NCBI RefSeq assembly: GCF_000162875.1
Contig: NZ_GG700631.1
Span: 343,277-407,276 of the forward strand
Direction of reading: 5' to 3'
Origin: Slackia exigua ATCC 700122
Lineage (GTDB): Bacteria > Actinomycetota > Coriobacteriia > Coriobacteriales > Eggerthellaceae
DNA: 64,000 nt
Part shown: in pieces, positions 17,177-25,598 of the stretch
Layout of the letters: the number at the start of each line of letters is the position of its first letter
Position numbering within the stretch: the stretch's first letter is position 1
Made by a program: the position numbers and the translations under genes
The notes under the pieces: generated by a model
The model's input: only the letters and a program-made list of their open reading frames with translations
Told to the model about the DNA's origin: nothing
Database searches by the model: none

Positions 17177-17608
17177 ATGATGATTTCAACGAAAGGCCGC
17201 TACGCCCTGCGCGTCATGGTCGACCTGGCCGAACACATGTCCTGTTCGTACACGCCTCTGAAGGAGATCGCCCGGCGTCAGGAAATTTCGGAAAAATACC
17301 TCGAAAGCATCCTCAAGGTGCTCGTGAAGAACGGCCTGCTCGTCGGACTGCGTGGCAAGGGCGGCGGATATCGCCTGACGCGCGATCCCTCGTTGTACAC
17401 CGTAGGCGAGATCCTGCGCCTGACCGAGGGCGGGCTTGCCCAGGTTCCCTGCCTCGACGAAGACGAATCGTCCTGCGATCGCATGGGATCGTGCCGTACC
17501 GTGGAGATGTGGCGCGGGCTCGACAAGGTCATCAACGACTACCTCGACGGCATTACGGTGGCCGACCTGGCAGAACGCATCGACGAGGGAAACTATTACG
17601 TGATCTAG
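17177..17608 (+). CDS. Rrf2-family transcriptional regulator (IscR/CymR-like)
   Basis: 143 residues. It begins MMISTKGRYALRVMVDLA and has the Rrf2 winged-helix segments EISEKYLESILKVLVKNGLL and RGKGGGYRLT. Three Cys follow in PCLDEDESSCDRMGSC, spaced C-x7-C-x5-C, close to the IscR cluster ligands (C-x5-C-x5-C), so it may bind an Fe-S cluster. The ATG at 17177 is chosen by its AGAGG site and family start; the frame opens earlier at 17102. It is divergent from cysK. The operator-like repeats at cysK, metY and its own promoter suggest it controls sulfur or cysteine supply. Confidence 0.88.
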   Translation: MMISTKGRYALRVMVDLAEHMSCSYTPLKEIARRQEISEKYLESILKVLVKNGLLVGLRGKGGGYRLTRDPSLYTVGEILRLTEGGLAQVPCLDEDESSCDRMGSCRTVEMWRGLDKVINDYLDGITVADLAERIDEGNYYVI

Positions 17609-17748
17609 GCCGCTGAATGCAGGTTGTGCAACGCGTACGGGCACCTGCCGCCTGCGTCCCGACCATCGGCGTCAATGGCCATGGCGCTCAATTCCCATGC
17701 GCATCCTTGCGGCCGCGTCGACGTTTCCGGCATTCAGTTCCGAAAGGC

Positions 17749-18087
17749 CTATTCCCCGTGCGGATCCTTGCGGCAATCCGGATTGCCCAGAAGGACCGCG
17801 CAATAGTCGACGAGCATCTTCTGAGCCTGGTCGGTCAAGGCGTCGAACGATCCGATGACACGCTTCTTCCGTGCAAGCGCCCGCTCCTCTTCCCATGAGA
17901 TGCGTCCCGCAAGGTAATCGAGGGAGCATCCGTAGATATCGGCGATACGCATGGCGTCGACGGCGCTGATCTCGCGTTCGCCGCGTTCCCACGAGCCGAA
18001 CGTGCGCGACGGAATGCCGAGCGCACGGGCCGCGTCGTCCTGGCTCAAGCCGGCGTGCTTGCGCGCCTCTTTGAAATTACCCTTCAC
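17749..18087 (-). CDS. XRE-family helix-turn-helix regulator
   Basis: 112 residues. The HTH_3 domain is at about 4-60 (LSQDDAARALGIPSRTFGSWERG as helices 2-3), followed by a helical tail with a basic ALARKKR stretch. GTG start with AAGGAGG 6 nt upstream. It is divergently transcribed from a second XRE gene, and the two share a repeated 13-bp motif between them. It probably represses its own promoter and its neighbour's. The targets are unknown. Confidence 0.8.
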   Translation of the reverse strand: MKGNFKEARKHAGLSQDDAARALGIPSRTFGSWERGEREISAVDAMRIADIYGCSLDYLAGRISWEEERALARKKRVIGSFDALTDQAQKMLVDYCAVLLGNPDCRKDPHGE

Positions 18088-18113
18088 GAGAACCTCCTTA
18101 ATACAGGAGATTC

Positions 18114-18210
18114 TACACGTTAGGTGGCATTACCACAATAAAACTCCAGCGTATAGTGTTGACTTGCTCAATAGGTGCAGCTATATTCATCGTAGTTTAC
18201 ACATTACGTG
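18114..18210. promoter_or_regulatory. Divergent XRE promoter region with a repeated 13-bp motif
   Basis: TACACGTTAGGTG (18114-18126) and TACACATTACGTG (18198-18210) match at 11 of 13 positions, one near each gene start. Between them TTGACT (18159-18164), 17 nt and TATATT (18182-18187) form a strong plus-strand promoter. Confidence 0.6.
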
Positions 18211-18235
18211 ATTATCGATGAATCGAGGGGCGGAC

Positions 18236-18448
18236 GTGGGCTATGACATGCAGGCAATCGCTCGCCGGATGAAAGGCCTGAGAACCGAACGAGGGCTCGA
18301 TCAGGCGACGCTTTCCCGCATATCCGGCGTCTCGCTGAACCTCATCCAACAGTACGAAACCGGGCAATCGGCCATGCGCCTCGACACCGCGGCCAGCCTC
18401 GCCGAAGCGCTCGGCTGCTCGATCGACGCCCTTCTCTGCAGAGGCTGA
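18236..18448 (+). CDS. Small XRE-family helix-turn-helix protein
   Basis: 70 residues from a GTG at 18236, chosen because GAGGGG lies 5 nt before it. An ATG at 18218 is also in frame but has no ribosome site. It is almost entirely an HTH_3 domain (MKGLRTERGLDQATLSRISG, then LIQQYETG). It could be a stand-alone repressor like those beside restriction or defence loci. The RloAB genes begin 170 nt further on, on the other strand. Confidence 0.75.
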   Translation: MGYDMQAIARRMKGLRTERGLDQATLSRISGVSLNLIQQYETGQSAMRLDTAASLAEALGCSIDALLCRG

Positions 18449-18619
18449 CGGCACCGCATGCGCATGATCGGCAGAACCATAGGAATGGAAATGCAGTCTA
18501 GAAATTGCCCGGATAGCCATCCAAAGGAATACAGTCGAGGCATCGAATCCTAGACGAAGCCTCTCTCCCCATATGCATATGATTCCGACCGAGTATCATC
18601 TGTCTGGAAGCACAGCTAC

Positions 18620-19321
18620 TCAATATCCGGCTCTATTCATAAAGAGCTCTCCCGAATCGAAATCGTGTGCATATTCAGGGCGATTGCCCGGAGAAGCCTG
18701 AGCGGCAAGATCGTCGAGAAGAAGATCGACGTCTGTCAGTGGATGAGTATTGCCTTTGCACGTATGGTTCGACCGTAAACGGCGCGCATTGCGTACTGCC
18801 TCATGAATTCTTGGATACAAAACGTCCATCTTCGGTTTCTTATTGCGACTGCCATATCCAGGAAGAAGCTGGCTTTTAGACAATTCCTCAATCAACTGAG
18901 AAGCCGAATCGTACGCGGCGGTTGTATATCTGAAATGGAGAAGAAGCCATAATTCAATGCTTGGATCGCTGACGGCAAGCAAGATGCCGTTCTTTTTCGC
19001 TTTCATGAGAGCGTCTCTCATGTTGCTATACCGGCATTCGCTATCTAGAACGATCCACCACCGGTCGACAACGACATCATTGCCCCGGTATGATTCTGTC
19101 GCATTTTTCTTTTTTAATTTGATTGCTTCATCGACCATGCCATTTGGATCCGTGCATTGCGCCTTCTTGATGGTGACAAGCTCCTTTGCTATGCCTAGCC
19201 TTTCTCTTATACAGCAGAAGTACTCTCGCTCGGTCACAGCGCCCTCGGTAAGAATATACAGACGACTTCCAGGTCGCCTGTTCCCTGGCTTTCTAGAATG
19301 AGATCTTCCACTCACGAACAT
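18620..19321 (-). CDS. rloB: RloB-family protein (AbiL/RloAB-type defence, nuclease-like partner)
   Basis: About 233 residues. RloB hallmarks are YILTEGAVTEREYF near the N-terminus (the TOPRIM-like acidic Glu), WWIVLDSE (Asp strand) and SDPSIELWLLLHF (family consensus SNPxFELWLLLHF). RloB proteins are paired with an RloA ATPase and are thought to act as the effector nuclease. The start is uncertain: the ATG at 19321 fits the family N-terminus, while ATGs at 19336-19357 overlap rloA. Base composition is clearly less GC-rich than the flanks, which suggests acquisition by transfer. Confidence 0.78.
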   Translation of the reverse strand: MFVSGRSHSRKPGNRRPGSRLYILTEGAVTEREYFCCIRERLGIAKELVTIKKAQCTDPNGMVDEAIKLKKKNATESYRGNDVVVDRWWIVLDSECRYSNMRDALMKAKKNGILLAVSDPSIELWLLLHFRYTTAAYDSASQLIEELSKSQLLPGYGSRNKKPKMDVLYPRIHEAVRNARRLRSNHTCKGNTHPLTDVDLLLDDLAAQASPGNRPEYAHDFDSGELFMNRAGY

Positions 19322-19332
19322 CACTGCCCATC

Positions 19333-20622
19333 TCATTGTCTGCATCGACCGAAGCATTCAGGCACTACCGGCGTAGCAGAATACCGTCCTACCAGATATC
19401 CGCTCGAAATAGCCTCATCAGTCCTCGGTCTGAAATCTGACAAAGGATAAAGGCTGGTGGATCCATTTCGGCTTTTCTCGGTAAACCACACTTGATCACG
19501 CCTTAATAGCCCACGCTCTAGAAGACATGGGTTATGTGCAGTGAATATAAGCTGCGCATTTTTCGGATTGCTTTCAGGATTCAAGAACGATTCAATGATC
19601 TCTCTTACGATAATCGGATGCAAGGATGAATCTATCTCATCTACAAAGAGGGTTGATCCATACTCTAGAGCTTGCGCAATATGCCCGCTCAATCCGAAAA
19701 GCTGCCTTGTTCCATCCGACTCGTCATTAAGATCGACCCGCATGGCGCTTTCGTGGCCGGAATGTTCCAGAACTACGGTCCTGTACTCGTTCATGCTAGG
19801 AATTCCCATTGCATCGAAAATGTCTTTGATCTCATCCGGAATGGGCGGAGCAGGTCGAACCTCCACACAAGCTGCTTCAACACCGAGGTCGGCAACTCTC
19901 ATCATTCCGTTGATGAAAGCCCTCTGGTAATCGGTCCCGCTATCGCCATGAAGGATCTCGCCGGTATAGGGAAAGTCTTCATGCGCATCCAACGCCCTAT
20001 ACGTGTTGAGATCATCGGCAAACCAGTTGACGACCTCGATAGCCAGATCAGAGCTTGGAACGTTCCTATGGTTCGCAATAAGCGACAATACAAGAGCATT
20101 GTCGTTTACTAGAGGTTTGATAGCTGATGGAATCCTAAAATACCTAGAACCATTTATCGTCGTTCCTTCCGAATCGGTAGCACGGCTGAACCAGACCTGC
20201 CTCATCCCCTTAGGAAAGGCGCATAAGGTTTCGGCAACAATCCGCTTTCTTGTATACGAGAATGCGTATTCGAATCTCGTGTCATGACGGGTCGTGAATA
20301 CAACGGAAAACTTGGTCGGTTGATCTTGCGTTTTCGTATCAAGACGAAACGGATCGTAGGGAAGAGAATCGTCGGCCGATAGAGAGGAGGACCGCAGTAT
20401 CATTGTCCGCATCGTTCTCAAGGCACGCCAGATAGCAGATTTGCCCGATGCGTTCGGACCATAGATAGCAGCTGACCGTAGGATTTTCACTCCCGACATA
20501 CCTGGAAGCTTGGGATCGATAAGCTGATCTTGCGATTCTTTATAGTACTTAATCGCCGTCATCTGAAGTTCGATCGGGTCTTTGATAGAGCGATAGTTCT
20601 CGACCTCGAGGCAGATGATCAT
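19333..20622 (-). CDS. rloA: RloA-family AAA ATPase (AbiL/RloAB-type defence)
   Basis: 429 residues. SMC/OLD-like ATPase: N-terminal LEVENYRSIKDPIEL, Walker A GPNASGKS (about 55-62), signature-like SDGTRQLF, Walker B STLFVDEIDSSLHP and the switch His in IFTAHNP. This is the AAA_15/AAA_21 architecture of RloA, AbiLi and AriA. Together with RloB it forms a two-gene abortive-infection type system: in related systems the ATPase senses infection and releases or activates the partner nuclease. The phage trigger is unknown. The region's lower GC and the XRE genes nearby support a mobile defence locus. Confidence 0.82.
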   Translation of the reverse strand: MIICLEVENYRSIKDPIELQMTAIKYYKESQDQLIDPKLPGMSGVKILRSAAIYGPNASGKSAIWRALRTMRTMILRSSSLSADDSLPYDPFRLDTKTQDQPTKFSVVFTTRHDTRFEYAFSYTRKRIVAETLCAFPKGMRQVWFSRATDSEGTTINGSRYFRIPSAIKPLVNDNALVLSLIANHRNVPSSDLAIEVVNWFADDLNTYRALDAHEDFPYTGEILHGDSGTDYQRAFINGMMRVADLGVEAACVEVRPAPPIPDEIKDIFDAMGIPSMNEYRTVVLEHSGHESAMRVDLNDESDGTRQLFGLSGHIAQALEYGSTLFVDEIDSSLHPIIVREIIESFLNPESNPKNAQLIFTAHNPCLLERGLLRRDQVWFTEKSRNGSTSLYPLSDFRPRTDEAISSGYLVGRYSATPVVPECFGRCRQ

Positions 20623-20831
20623 AGTCTCTTCCTCTCTCTTTATATCTTGTCAAGATACTATCATTTTTGCTGATTTGCCGCAAAAAATCAGTCAGTATGA
20701 GCTCATATTGAAGAGCATCTTTGCTCATCGCTCTTACATCGGCCTCTCAAGATCGGCGAGGGAGAAACGTTCGAACCTACCTTGCCGGACCATGCATTAT
20801 CGAATTCTGAAAAAGAATGCGTGAGTCGACA

Positions 20832-21386
20832 TCAGAAGCTCCGCTTCATCTCGCGCGTCGTGTAGAGAGCGTCGTCGCCCCAGAGGACGACCTCGCCTGA
20901 CGCGAGCGTCGCCGGCACGTCTATCACGCGCTGGTTGCTCGACCCGCGAAACCTCAGGCCCATACTCTTCTTCGCCTGCACGAACGGGCCGTCCACCAGC
21001 ACGTCGAGGGTGGCCATGATGCGATCGGTGCATTCGGTATGCCCTGATCCGCGCGTCAGATTCTCGAACGTATGTCCCGAATAGAGCCAGATCGTCTTGT
21101 CGGGGAATTCCCGGCGCACGCGTTCGAGGAAATCGACCAGGCCCGCCTGGTTCTCCGGTTCCATAGGCTCGCCGCCGAGCACGCTCAGGCCGTCGACGTA
21201 CAGAGGGCGAAGGCTTTCGACGATCTGGTCTTGGACGGCGGCGTCGAAGGGATTGCCGGCATGGAAGTTCCATGCCTCCTCGTTGAAGCAGAACGGGCAG
21301 TGCATGCGGCACCCCGAGACGAACAGGACGGTTCGCACGCCTTCCCCATTGGCGATATCGCAGTATTTGATCGTCGAGTAATGCAT
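20832..21386 (-). CDS. nrdG: Anaerobic ribonucleotide reductase activating protein
   Basis: 184 residues. Radical SAM enzyme with the CxxxCxxC cluster motif at C26, C30 and C33 (SGCRMHCPFC), then GGEPM in the SAM-binding region. It generates the glycyl radical on NrdD. The start at 21386 has GGAG 9 nt upstream; the open frame to 21605 lacks homology. It lies 127 nt after nrdD on the same strand and is presumably co-transcribed under NrdR control. Confidence 0.92.
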   Translation of the reverse strand: MHYSTIKYCDIANGEGVRTVLFVSGCRMHCPFCFNEEAWNFHAGNPFDAAVQDQIVESLRPLYVDGLSVLGGEPMEPENQAGLVDFLERVRREFPDKTIWLYSGHTFENLTRGSGHTECTDRIMATLDVLVDGPFVQAKKSMGLRFRGSSNQRVIDVPATLASGEVVLWGDDALYTTREMKRSF

Positions 21387-21513
21387 CGCTTCATGCTCCA
21401 GCCCGCAGAAAGCGACGCCGCACGCATCGCGCGCAGCGCCGCCTTCAAGTCTTAGCCTGCCGATCCGTGCGCGCATCGCCGACCGCCGGCGGCATCCGGT
21501 CGACGTGCCGCGC

Positions 21514-23736
21514 CTACAGATGCAGGACGCGGTCCTTGATCTCCTGGGTGCGGCCCTGGTTCCAGTACTGGGTACCGATGTAGCCGCAGGTGCGACGCGC
21601 AACATTCATCGTCGACTGATCGCGGTTACCGCAGTTCGGGCATTCCCAGACCAGCTTGCCGCCATCTTCCACGATCTTGATCTCGCCGTCGTAGCCGCAG
21701 CACTGGCAGTAGTCGCTCTTGGTGTTGAGCTCGGCGTACATGATGTTCTCGTAGATGTACTGGATGACGGACACGACGGCCTTGAGGTTGTCCTGCATGT
21801 TCGGGACCTCGATATAGCTGATGGCGCCGCCCGGGGACAGGCGCTGGAATTCGCTTTCGAACTTCAGCTTCGTGAAGGCATCGATCTCCTCGGCCACGTG
21901 GACATGGTAGCTGTTGGTGATGTAGCCCTTGTCCGTGATGCCCTTGATGACGCCGAAGCGGCGCTGGAGGGCCTTCGCGAACTTGTACGTCGTGGATTCG
22001 AGCGGCGTGCCGTACAGGGAGTAGTCGATGTCCTCGGCTTCCTTCCATTCGGCGCACTTGTCGTTCATCTTCTGCATGACGGCCTTCGCGAACGGCGTGG
22101 CCTCCTCGTCGGTGTGGCTGTGGCCGGTCAGGTACTTCACGCATTCGTACAGGCCCGCGTAGCCGAGGGAAAGCGTCGAGTATCCGCCGTAGAGCAGCTT
22201 GTCGATGGTCTCGCCCTTCTCGAGGCGCGCGAGGGCGCCGTGCTGCCACAGGATCGGGGCGGCGTCGGACAGCGTGCCGCGCAGGCGGTCGTGGCGGGCG
22301 CGCAGGGCGCGATGGCAGAGCTCCAGACGCTCTTCGAAGATGTCCCAGAACGCATCCACGTCGCCGCGGGACGAAAGCGCGACGTCAGGCAGGTTGATCG
22401 TGACGACGCCCTGGTTGAAGCGGCCGTAGTACTTCGGCGTGCCCGGCTCGTAGTTGCCGGCGTTGGCCACGTTGTCGTAGCCGTTGCCCGAGCGGTCGGG
22501 CGTCAGGAAGCTGCGGCAGCCCATGCAGGTGTAGCAATCGCCGTCGCCTTCGACCTCGCCCTTGCTGAGCTTGAGCTCGCGCATCTTCTTCTCGGAGATG
22601 TAGTCGGGCACCAGGCGGCGCGCCGTGCACTTGGCGGCCATCTGCGTCAGGTAAAAGTACGGCGAGCCCTCGGACACGTTGTCTTCCTCGAGCACATAGA
22701 TGAGCTTGGGGAAGGCCGGCGTGATCCAGATGCCCTCTTCGTTCTTGACGCCCTGGTAGCGCTGCGCGAGCGTCTCTTCGATGATCATCGCGAGGTCGTG
22801 CTTCTCGGCTTCGTCCTTGGCTTCGTTGAGATACATGAAGACGGTGACGAAGGGTGCCTGGCCGTTGGTGGTCATGAGCGTGACCACCTGGTACTGGATG
22901 GTCTGAACGCCGCGGCGGATCTCGTCGCGCAGGCGCTTCTCGACCACTTCGGAGACGCGCTCGGGCGACGATTCGAAGCCCAGCGTGTTGATCTCGTCGA
23001 GCACTTCGCGACGGATGCGCTGGCGGCTGACGTCGACGAAGGGCGCGAGATGCGTGAGCGAGATAGACTGGCCGCCGTACTGGCTCGACGCCACCTGGGC
23101 GATGATCTGCGTGGCGATGTTGCAGGCGGTGGAGAAGCTGTGCGGCTTCTCGATCAACGTGCCGGAGATGACGGTGCCGTTCTGCAGCATGTCTTCCAGG
23201 TTCACCAGGTCACAGTTATGCATGTGCTGCGCGTAGTAGTCGGAATCGTGGAAGTGGATGACGCCCTCGTTATGCGCGGTTACGACGTCTTTCGGCAGAA
23301 GCACGCGCATGGCCAGATCCTTCGAGACCTCGCCGGCCATGTAGTCGCGCTGGACCGAGTTGACCGAAGGGTTCTTATTGGAGTTCTCCTGCTTGACCTC
23401 TTCGTTGTTGCATTCGATCAGCGCCATGATCTTGTCGTCGGTCGTGTTCTTCTGGCGCTTCAGGCCCTGAACGTAGCGATAGATGATGTACTTGCGCGCG
23501 ACTTCGAAGCGATCGAGCTTCATGATCTCGTCTTCGACGAGGTCCTGGATTTCCTCGACGGAGACGGCATGGCCCGCTTCGGCGCAGGCGTCGGCGACGT
23601 TCTGGGACGCATAGGAGATCTGACGGTCGGTCAGACGCTGCGCGGCGGGAACCTCCGCATTGGCGGCGGTGATCGCGTTTTCGATCTTGGAGATGTCGAA
23701 CTCGACTTCCGAACCGTTGCGCTTGATGATCTTCAT
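21514..23736 (-). CDS. nrdD: Anaerobic ribonucleoside-triphosphate reductase
   Basis: 740 residues. An N-terminal ATP-cone (IIKRNGSEVEFDISKIENAI) is followed by the catalytic barrel. The C-terminal zinc site has CQCC and CPNC pairs, and the glycyl radical loop is RRTCGYIGTQYW just before the ending RVLHL. It makes dNTPs from NTPs without oxygen, so the host can grow anaerobically. The start at 23736 has AAGAGGAG upstream. Two NrdR-box-like sequences lie 130-180 nt upstream. Confidence 0.95.
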   Translation of the reverse strand: MKIIKRNGSEVEFDISKIENAITAANAEVPAAQRLTDRQISYASQNVADACAEAGHAVSVEEIQDLVEDEIMKLDRFEVARKYIIYRYVQGLKRQKNTTDDKIMALIECNNEEVKQENSNKNPSVNSVQRDYMAGEVSKDLAMRVLLPKDVVTAHNEGVIHFHDSDYYAQHMHNCDLVNLEDMLQNGTVISGTLIEKPHSFSTACNIATQIIAQVASSQYGGQSISLTHLAPFVDVSRQRIRREVLDEINTLGFESSPERVSEVVEKRLRDEIRRGVQTIQYQVVTLMTTNGQAPFVTVFMYLNEAKDEAEKHDLAMIIEETLAQRYQGVKNEEGIWITPAFPKLIYVLEEDNVSEGSPYFYLTQMAAKCTARRLVPDYISEKKMRELKLSKGEVEGDGDCYTCMGCRSFLTPDRSGNGYDNVANAGNYEPGTPKYYGRFNQGVVTINLPDVALSSRGDVDAFWDIFEERLELCHRALRARHDRLRGTLSDAAPILWQHGALARLEKGETIDKLLYGGYSTLSLGYAGLYECVKYLTGHSHTDEEATPFAKAVMQKMNDKCAEWKEAEDIDYSLYGTPLESTTYKFAKALQRRFGVIKGITDKGYITNSYHVHVAEEIDAFTKLKFESEFQRLSPGGAISYIEVPNMQDNLKAVVSVIQYIYENIMYAELNTKSDYCQCCGYDGEIKIVEDGGKLVWECPNCGNRDQSTMNVARRTCGYIGTQYWNQGRTQEIKDRVLHL

Positions 23737-24026
23737 GGATGCGCTCCTCTTCCTTTTCTCCCTACGGCTTCGCGCCGGTGTCTGAATTGCGTGGTGCACG
23801 GGTTGCCCGGATGTCTTCCGGCCGTGCCATGATACGACATTCGAAGCCCATAATGTTCGGCGTTATCCACAAGATATTGTGGATAGGGTGCAAAACTATT
23901 CCCATAATTGGTGTAATCGCAGGTCGAAGGCAAAGAGAGGACGGACGTGCCGTTCACAGAATTCCAACGGCATGGAGTTCTTTTGTCGTCGGTGAGCGGC
24001 GGAGGGTCGCGGGACCGTCGCGGCAC
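23737..24026. other. Gene-free region between nrdD and the lipoprotein gene
   Basis: No gene supported. It contains the nrdD leader and the paired NrdR boxes (23867-23914) on the nrdD side, then reaches the lipoprotein terminator at 24027. Confidence 0.55.
23867..23914 (-). promoter_or_regulatory. Tandem NrdR boxes upstream of nrdD
   Basis: CCACAAGATATTGTGG (23867-23882) is a perfect palindrome that fits the NrdR consensus acaCwAtATaTwGtgt. A second, degenerate box (TTCCCATAATTGGTGT, 23899-23914) begins exactly 32 bp further on, the three-helical-turn spacing typical of paired NrdR boxes. Confidence 0.8.
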
Positions 24027-24057
24027 AAAAAAGCCCCAGGGAATGTATCCCCAGGGC
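24027..24057 (-). terminator. Terminator of the lipoprotein gene
   Basis: On the minus strand GCCCTGGGG, a 7-nt loop and CCCTGGGGC pair (seven Watson-Crick and two G-U pairs), followed by six T. Confidence 0.8.
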
Positions 24058-24068
24058 AGCATCAGAAT

Positions 24069-24164
24069 GCTCTCGGATGCGAGGCTCTTTCGCCTTAAGA
24101 TTAAGGAAGCGCTTTCGAATGCGAAGCCTTTTCGCCTTAGGAAGCGCTCTCGGATGCGGAGCCT
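24069..24164. repeat. Three imperfect direct repeats at the 3' end of the lipoprotein gene
   Basis: Copies of GCTCTCGGATGCGGAGCCT start at 24069, 24111 and 24146. A CGCCTTA...AAGCG segment follows each of the first two. One copy lies inside the gene's last codons and the others in its 3' untranslated region, which suggests duplication of the gene's end. Confidence 0.6.
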
Positions 24165-24805
24165 GCATCCGAGGCGGCATCGTCGGCACCGCCGGATGCG
24201 GAGCCGGACCCTATGGCCGAAGAGAGCAGCGCGCCCATGGACCGGGATGCCGCATTGGACGGATCCTCCCCCGCAGCTTCCAAGGCATCGGCCACAAGCC
24301 CGTCGGCCTTGGACAGATGGTCGACGCCGCTTTCGTAGGTCTTCTGGACATCGGCGATCTTGGCGGCGAACGCCTCGGCGTCGGCCGAAGAGCCTGCGGC
24401 CTGAGCCTCGTTGTAGATGTCCACATAGGCGTTCAGGGCGCTGGAAAGATCTTTGGCGCCGGCGACGTATTCCTCATGCGCGTCGGCAAGATCGGTCGGA
24501 GCCGAGATGTCCTCGATCTTCAAAAGGTCGTCGGCGGCCTTCTGCGCCGCGAGCTTCATGGACGCGCCGTCGCCAGCGGCGACGTATTCGGAGAAGCCGG
24601 ACAGATCGTCGGCCACATCGGCGCCGATGCCGTTGATGGAGGCCATGTAGGCACGGTCGAGCTGGAGCGGCGTGCGGGAATTGTCCTTCGCCTCGTCCGA
24701 GCAGCCGGCAAGCGCGAACGCGGCCAGGCAGGCGATCGTCGCCATAGCGACGATACGACGCGACGAAGCCTTCAGGTGGTCTAGGAGGGATGCCTTCGTA
24801 TGCAT
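24137..24805 (-). CDS. Lipoprotein with an Ala/Asp-rich helical domain
   Basis: 222 residues. Signal peptide with lipobox ALAGC (lipidated C35). The mature part is predicted helical, rich in Ala, Asp and Ser, with no recognised catalytic motif, and ends in a Ser/Ala/Gly-rich tail (GSGSASGG). It could be a DUF-type extracytoplasmic helical bundle. The start at 24805 is chosen because the signal peptide follows it; the frame is open further upstream. It has its own terminator. Confidence 0.75.
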   Translation of the reverse strand: MHTKASLLDHLKASSRRIVAMATIACLAAFALAGCSDEAKDNSRTPLQLDRAYMASINGIGADVADDLSGFSEYVAAGDGASMKLAAQKAADDLLKIEDISAPTDLADAHEEYVAGAKDLSSALNAYVDIYNEAQAAGSSADAEAFAAKIADVQKTYESGVDHLSKADGLVADALEAAGEDPSNAASRSMGALLSSAIGSGSASGGADDAASDAGSASESAS

Positions 24806-24996
24806 GGTCGATTCGATCCTTTCACGTGGATTGCGCTCCATTGTATCAGCGGCGCGCACGCTCGGATGAAACGACGAGGCTCCGTTTCATTTTCGACATG
24901 AAGCGCGAAGACGAAAACCGCCGCGAAAAAGCTGAAGGCGGGCTCCCGAACGAAGCCCGCCTTCGCCGATCGCGGAACTGAGGCGATTCCGCTGAG

Positions 24997-25425
24997 TCAG
25001 CTCTTCTTGAGATTGCGGATGATGTCTGCAACACGCAGGGCGTCTTCATCGCTGCGCGTCATGACGAAGACCGTGTCGTCGCCGGCTAGGGATCCTACCA
25101 CGCCGTTCAGACGCGCCGAGTCGAAGGCGACCGTGACGCCCGAGGCGATGCCCGAGGGGGTGCGCAGCACGATGAAGTTGTTGACGACCTCGACCGTTTC
25201 GACGAGTTCGCCCACCATGCGCTTGAGCTGCATGTCTTCGGGCAGCACGTAGTAGCCTTCGCGGGATTTGGCCAGACCCATGCCCGCGATGTCGCGGGAG
25301 ACCGTCGCCTGCGTGCAGTCGTAACCTTCTTCACGCAACTGTTCCACCAGGTCGCGTTGGGTCTTAACCGTGCCGCGGCGGATGATGTCCCGTATGACGT
25401 CGTGGCGCACGGCACGTTTGGTCAT
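24997..25425 (-). CDS. argR: Arginine repressor
   Basis: 142 residues. N-terminal winged helix (RDLVEQLREEGYDCTQATVSRD) and C-terminal arginine-binding hexamerisation domain with SLAGDDTVFVMTRS. It represses arginine biosynthesis or adjusts catabolism in response to arginine. A strong AAGGAGG precedes the ATG. No arg genes are adjacent, so it acts in trans. The A/T-rich stretch of ~100 nt upstream (25490-25590) contains CTGCATATTT-like half sites that could be ARG boxes for autoregulation, but the match is weak. Confidence 0.92.
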   Translation of the reverse strand: MTKRAVRHDVIRDIIRRGTVKTQRDLVEQLREEGYDCTQATVSRDIAGMGLAKSREGYYVLPEDMQLKRMVGELVETVEVVNNFIVLRTPSGIASGVTVAFDSARLNGVVGSLAGDDTVFVMTRSDEDALRVADIIRNLKKS

Positions 25426-25598
25426 GCCAACCTCCTTATGGAAAAACGCAGCTAAGAGACGCTGCATCGCTCGTGGGTCTTTTTGCAGGACTAAAATATA
25501 CAGGTAATTGCATTAAATTGGTTTAAATTTTCAAAAAACGGTATGAAATTTGCTCAAAGCTGCAAATTTCTGCATATTTCTGAGAGAAAGGCGCGGCC

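Noticed and set aside
18449-18619. tRNA gene or attachment site near 18540
   Set aside because: A TCGAATCC-like string is present, but no cloverleaf or flanking duplicate could be built around it.
21505-23832. 775-codon open frame on the plus strand opposite nrdD
   Set aside because: It is the antisense of a clearly coding nrdD gene, has biased His/Asp/Val-rich composition and no family similarity. It is a GC-driven shadow.
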